Positions 5,409 to 5,557 of a stretch of DNA of 5,557 nt are shown here, one piece after another. A program made the position numbers and the translations under genes. The DNA lies in the NCBI GenBank assembly GCA_028280145.1, contig JANQMM010000019.1:1-5557 (forward strand). The letters run 5' to 3'. Source of the DNA: Minisyncoccota bacterium (GTDB lineage Bacteria; Patescibacteriota; Minisyncoccia; Phycocordibacterales; JACZSL01). The notes under the pieces were generated by a model. That model saw only the letters and a program-made list of their open reading frames with translations. It was not told where the DNA came from and ran no database searches. Position 1 is the stretch's first letter, and the number at the start of each line of letters is the position of its first letter.

Positions 5409-5458
5409 AAGGCACTCAAATATACTGGAGACTGAAACGGAGTTTTTTGGAGGATGAA

Positions 5459-5557
5459 GCGGCGATCTCAAAACAAAGAAATATCCTTTCCTTTTTCTGT
5501 CGGCTCCTCCCCAGACCCCTCCACCGAAAATATGATTGTAAGGAAATTTCTTTGTTT
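5459..5557 (-). repeat. Right terminal inverted repeat, 99 bp
   Basis: This is the exact reverse complement of 1-99. A GATC at 5464-5467 mirrors the one at 91-94. Rightward transcripts leaving the operon would run through it. Confidence 0.95.
5471..5557. repeat. MITE-like palindromic unit inside the right TIR
   Basis: Arms 5471-5488 (AAACAAAGAAATATCCTT) and 5540-5557 are inverted at 17 of 18 positions around a C-rich centre. It is the mirror copy of the unit at 1-87. Because it ends in TTTCTTTGTTT after a hairpin, it could also act as the operon's terminator, though the loop is large. Confidence 0.65.

Larger units (their letters stand above)
5224..5458. other. Non-coding, hairpin-rich region between last gene and right TIR
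   Basis: No convincing gene lies here. The stretch is richer in G+C than the operon's 3' genes, contains several CGGAG-type repeats (for example 5293-5297, 5391-5395, 5438-5442), and holds two consecutive imperfect hairpins described separately. A T-run at 5443-5448 is not preceded by a strong stem. The abrupt change in composition suggests that it is part of the mobile or repeat framework, or a structured RNA, not operon coding sequence. Confidence 0.6.
1..5557. mobile_element. Candidate TIR-bounded, transposase-less defence cassette (whole window)
   Basis: The whole window lies between two perfect 99-bp inverted copies of one sequence, and everything between them is one co-oriented operon plus short control regions. 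No transposase, integrase, resolvase or replication protein is encoded, so if the unit is mobile it would have to be moved in trans. Target-site duplications cannot be seen because the repeats reach the very ends of the window. An alternative is that these are simply two copies of a dispersed genomic repeat in opposite orientation, and that the contig was cut at them during assembly. What is seen is the repeat and the gene content; mobility is inference. Confidence 0.4.

Noticed and set aside
5259..5471. 70-codon minus-strand frame in the 3' non-coding region
   Set aside because: It runs through both hairpins and into the TIR, has low-complexity Arg/Ser composition and no ribosome binding site.
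1..5557. Linear plasmid or virus with terminal repeats
   Set aside because: No polymerase, terminal protein, telomere resolvase or replication initiator is encoded, so a cassette or contig cut at a repeat is simpler.
1..5557. CRISPR array, tRNA or rRNA
   Set aside because: No regularly spaced direct repeats, no cloverleaf with a GTTCRA-type arm, and no rRNA-like stretch were seen on either strand.
1..5557. Absence of GAATTC as evidence for EcoRI specificity
   Set aside because: I found no GAATTC, but only about one would be expected in a sequence this long, so its absence says nothing about target site.

Overview
The window is a compact bacterial gene cassette of 5.56 kb. It has six genes, all on the + strand and packed head to tail, and it is framed by a perfect 99-bp terminal inverted repeat (TIR; 1-99 and 5459-5557). 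The standard bacterial code fits: TAA, TAG and TGA are all used as stops. Base composition is moderately AT-rich, clearly more so in the 3' half of the operon. Nothing here fixes the taxon. The short intergenic gaps and mostly absent Shine-Dalgarno sites would fit an uncultivated bacterium known from metagenomes, but that is a guess.

Layout: (1) left TIR, which contains a palindromic MITE-like unit; (2) a ~100-nt leader with a sigma70-like promoter; (3) a 65-aa XRE-family helix-turn-helix regulator; (4) an EcoRI-family adenine-N6 DNA methyltransferase; (5) a DUF262 (GmrSD-N-like) plus C-terminal HNH nuclease, overlapping the methyltransferase by ATGA; (6) a 44-nt gap; (7) a 461-aa protein with an N-terminal ParB/Srx-like domain (DGNRR) and an unidentified helical C-terminal domain; (8) a D12-class (Dam/DpnM-like) adenine methyltransferase; (9) a 93-aa small basic protein with a possible winged-helix or excisionase-like half; (10) a ~235-nt non-coding stretch with long imperfect hairpins; (11) right TIR.

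Read as a whole, this is a defence or restriction-modification-like cassette. It has a regulator, two unrelated m6A methyltransferases, an HNH nuclease fused to a DUF262 domain that probably acts as an NTP-dependent sensor or switch, and a second ParB/Srx-fold protein. I do not recognise the full six-gene combination as a named system. The EcoRI-type methyltransferase is not followed by an EcoRI-like endonuclease; the DUF262-HNH protein sits in that position, so it is the best candidate effector. The ParB/Srx-like protein and the D12 methyltransferase look like a second module, joined at the 44-nt gap.

The TIRs suggest that the cassette moves, or moved, as a unit, but no transposase or recombinase is encoded. 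A caution: the TIR is flush with both window ends and is exactly 99 bp, a k-mer size commonly used by assemblers. The repeat may therefore be longer in the genome, with the window being a contig cut at that repeat.
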